Translations under genes and position numbers: made by a program
Shown here: in pieces, positions 62,182 through 64,000 of the stretch
Layout of the letters: the number at the start of each line of letters is the position of its first letter
Numbering within the stretch: position 1 is the stretch's first letter
The notes under the pieces: model-generated
The model's input: the letters and a program-made list of their open reading frames with translations, nothing else
What the model was told of the DNA's origin: nothing
Database searches by the model: none
DNA from: an uncultured Muribaculaceae bacterium
GTDB lineage: Bacteria; Bacteroidota; Bacteroidia; Bacteroidales; Muribaculaceae
Assembly: GCA_910584365.1 (NCBI GenBank)
Contig: CAJUAF010000006.1
Location: 1 to 64,000, forward strand
DNA: 64,000 nt
Reading direction: 5' to 3'

Positions 62182-64000
62182 TTAAAACGTAATGTTAAGC
62201 CCTACGGAGTACTGTCTGACCGACGGATACCCCACTCCGGCATTTACTTCCGGATCCATCCCCGGAAAACTCGTTATGGTAAACAGATTCTCGATACTTG
62301 CGTAAATCTTCAGGTTCTCCACGAAAAACCGGCGCGAGAACGTCTGCGGCACCGTATAGCCAAGCTGGATATTCTTGCAACGCAGATACGCCGCGTTATG
62401 CACGAACGCGTCCGAAGCTATATTATTACGGGAATCGGCATTGTTGCGCAGCAAGGGATATTTCGAATCGTAGGGATTATCCTTTGTCCAGGAATTATCG
62501 GTGATATCTTTGTTGAGCGACTGCCCCATCACCGTTACAAACCTGAACGCCTGGTTATTGTAATACACCTGATGATTTCCTACTCCCTGGAGATACATAC
62601 TGAAATCAAAACCGTTCCAGGCGGCGGCAAGGTTCAGCCCGTAGGTCAGACGGGGCGTTGTCCCGTAACCGATCTCCACCCGGTCGTCGGCGTCCAGCTT
62701 CCCGTCCCCGTTGGTGTCGGCATACAGGAAATCGCCCAGTTCCGGACGCTGATACGTGGCGAAATATGCCGGATTCCGGTCCACAAGTCCCTGCACATAT
62801 TCCAGGTCAGCCTGGTCGCGGACAATCCGGTCTACCTTCAGCACGTAAATCTGATTTATCGGCTTACCCTCCACCGTCTTGTAGACACCGTTAATCGAAG
62901 GGACATTCCCTTGGAACCGGGTGACCTTATTGCGCACGTAAGCCAGGTTGAACCCTACGGAATAACTAACCTTCCCGATGCGGTCGCTCCACGACAGGTC
63001 CACCTCGAAGCCGCGGTTGTTTACCTCCCCGGCATTCTGGTTGGGGACCAGGCTCGTGCCATGCTCCAGCGCAACCGGCAGCGAAATCAGAATCCCCTTT
63101 GTCTGCCTGTCGAAGAAGTCCACAGAACCGTTCAGCCTGTTGGCCAGCATCGAGAAATCCACTCCGACATTGGTCATATAGGTCTTCTCCCAGGTCAGTG
63201 CCGGATTAGACAGCACGGTCTGCGCCAGGCCTCCCGTTACGCTTCCGTTCAGGACGTAGGAGGCCGTCGAGTACAGCGACTGATACATATAGAAACTGGT
63301 TGTCTCGTTGTTGCCCAACGAACCGTATGAAAGGCGCAGTTTAAGCTGGTTCAGCCACGGGGAGGTGGCGTTCATGAACCGTTCCTCCGAAATACGCCAT
63401 CCGGCCGACACCGACGGGAACCAGCCCCACCTGTGTCCGGGAGCGAACTTCGACGAACCGTCGGCCCGCAGATTACCTTCCAGAAGATATTTGCCGTCCC
63501 AGTCGAAATTGACCCTTCCGAAATAACTGCGCATCGACCATTCGGTATAGTTTCCGGTAATCTCCCCGTTTGTGGTTCCGGCGTTGATGGAGGTCAGCGA
63601 CGGGTCCACAAGGTCATATTTCCGGTAATAGTCTTCATCATATCTGTTGTATTCCTGGCTCATGCCGGCAAGAACGGAAGTCTCCAGTTTCCCGGCCGTA
63701 AAGTCATAACGGGCCGTCAGGTCCGAGGTCCTGAACGTATTTCTGTAATTGTAACGGCGGATATAGGTTCTGACCGAACCGTCGCGTATAAGCACCGGCC
63801 CTTCGGAAGTAAAGCGGTAGAGATTCCGGTCACAAAGATGCTGCTCCACATTGCGCACCCAGTAATTATAGGCATACGAACCCTCAAGCGTCAGACCTTT
63901 CACAGGCTTTATCCGGGCGAAGACCTTAGCCACGGCGCGACGCGTTTTGGTAGGAAAGTCCGTCTTGTAGAACCACTGGCGCCTATAAGGATTGAAATTG
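62182..64000 (-). CDS. SusC/RagA-family TonB-dependent outer-membrane transporter (C-terminal part)
   Basis: The frame is open to the window edge (606 residues visible) and continues beyond: residues encoded before 63933 still match (NPYRRQWFYK). Long amphipathic beta-strand hairpins, GWFPSVSAGWRISEERFM, NVGVDFSMLANRLNGSVDFF, FLYADTNGDGKLDADDRVEIG and the final strand SVRQYSVGLNITF are typical of SusC. The protein forms a 22-strand barrel importing oligomers using TonB energy. The N-terminal plug and carboxypeptidase-like domain are outside the window. Forms a transporter with SusD. Confidence 0.9.
   Translation of the reverse strand, partial: NFNPYRRQWFYKTDFPTKTRRAVAKVFARIKPVKGLTLEGSYAYNYWVRNVEQHLCDRNLYRFTSEGPVLIRDGSVRTYIRRYNYRNTFRTSDLTARYDFTAGKLETSVLAGMSQEYNRYDEDYYRKYDLVDPSLTSINAGTTNGEITGNYTEWSMRSYFGRVNFDWDGKYLLEGNLRADGSSKFAPGHRWGWFPSVSAGWRISEERFMNATSPWLNQLKLRLSYGSLGNNETTSFYMYQSLYSTASYVLNGSVTGGLAQTVLSNPALTWEKTYMTNVGVDFSMLANRLNGSVDFFDRQTKGILISLPVALEHGTSLVPNQNAGEVNNRGFEVDLSWSDRIGKVSYSVGFNLAYVRNKVTRFQGNVPSINGVYKTVEGKPINQIYVLKVDRIVRDQADLEYVQGLVDRNPAYFATYQRPELGDFLYADTNGDGKLDADDRVEIGYGTTPRLTYGLNLAAAWNGFDFSMYLQGVGNHQVYYNNQAFRFVTVMGQSLNKDITDNSWTKDNPYDSKYPLLRNNADSRNNIASDAFVHNAAYLRCKNIQLGYTVPQTFSRRFFVENLKIYASIENLFTITSFPGMDPEVNAGVGYPSVRQYSVGLNITF

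Overview
The window looks like a chromosome segment of a gut Bacteroidales bacterium, perhaps of the Muribaculaceae. The evidence is a SusC/SusD pair, two UpxY-type (NusG-like) capsule antiterminators, a type IX secretion C-terminal domain, and several promoters of the Bacteroidetes type (TTG/TTTG, 20-21 bases, TAnnTTTG). The family-level assignment is inference. No rRNA, tRNA, CRISPR array or insertion sequence was recognised.

Layout. (A) 1-14696, all on the minus strand: an exopolysaccharide/capsule operon. It starts at a UpxY gene (14696) and runs left out of the window: Wzx-type flippase, a double SUMF1/FGE-fold membrane protein, polysaccharide pyruvyltransferase-like protein, four GT4-type or unclassified glycosyltransferases (one cut by the edge), a FkbH-like HAD protein, two acyltransferase-3 proteins, a hexapeptide acetyltransferase and an O-antigen polymerase/ligase. 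(B) 15140-33409: a mostly housekeeping island with a small lipoprotein/membrane protein pair, a T9SS-type secreted protein, uvrA, tilS, a class A PBP, an HsdR-N-type nuclease-fold protein, an acyl-CoA synthetase, a TPR histidine kinase/NarL regulator pair with two downstream envelope proteins, and a PurF-like protein that has lost its glutaminase nucleophile. (C) 33543-57400, minus strand: a second, about 24 kb polysaccharide operon led by a second UpxY. It has two flippases, two polymerases, about eight glycosyltransferases (one frameshifted), four acyltransferase-3 genes, and sugar-modifying genes (aminotransferase, epimerase, ATP-grasp). (D) 57673-64000, minus strand: SusC (partial), SusD, a stand-alone amino-acid adenylation domain, a GNAT and an esterase-like alpha/beta hydrolase, tightly packed.

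How the genes fit together. Each UpxY probably lets RNA polymerase read through its own long polysaccharide operon. The two UpxY genes share a conserved upstream block of about 75 bases and each is followed by a hairpin in the leader. Surface variation is suggested by three G/C homopolymers of 8-9 bases, all in polysaccharide loci: two at the 5' ends of acyltransferase genes and one in the conserved block upstream of UpxY1. A one-base frameshift in a GT2 gene and an acyltransferase without a normal start add to this. By eye, the right-hand end of operon C (33543-36174) is GC-rich like the housekeeping island, while 36182-56618 is AT-rich, so operon C looks like a foreign cassette placed between UpxY and an older flippase/polymerase pair.

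Functions are read from motifs and overall resemblance to known families. No database search or computed alignment was available.
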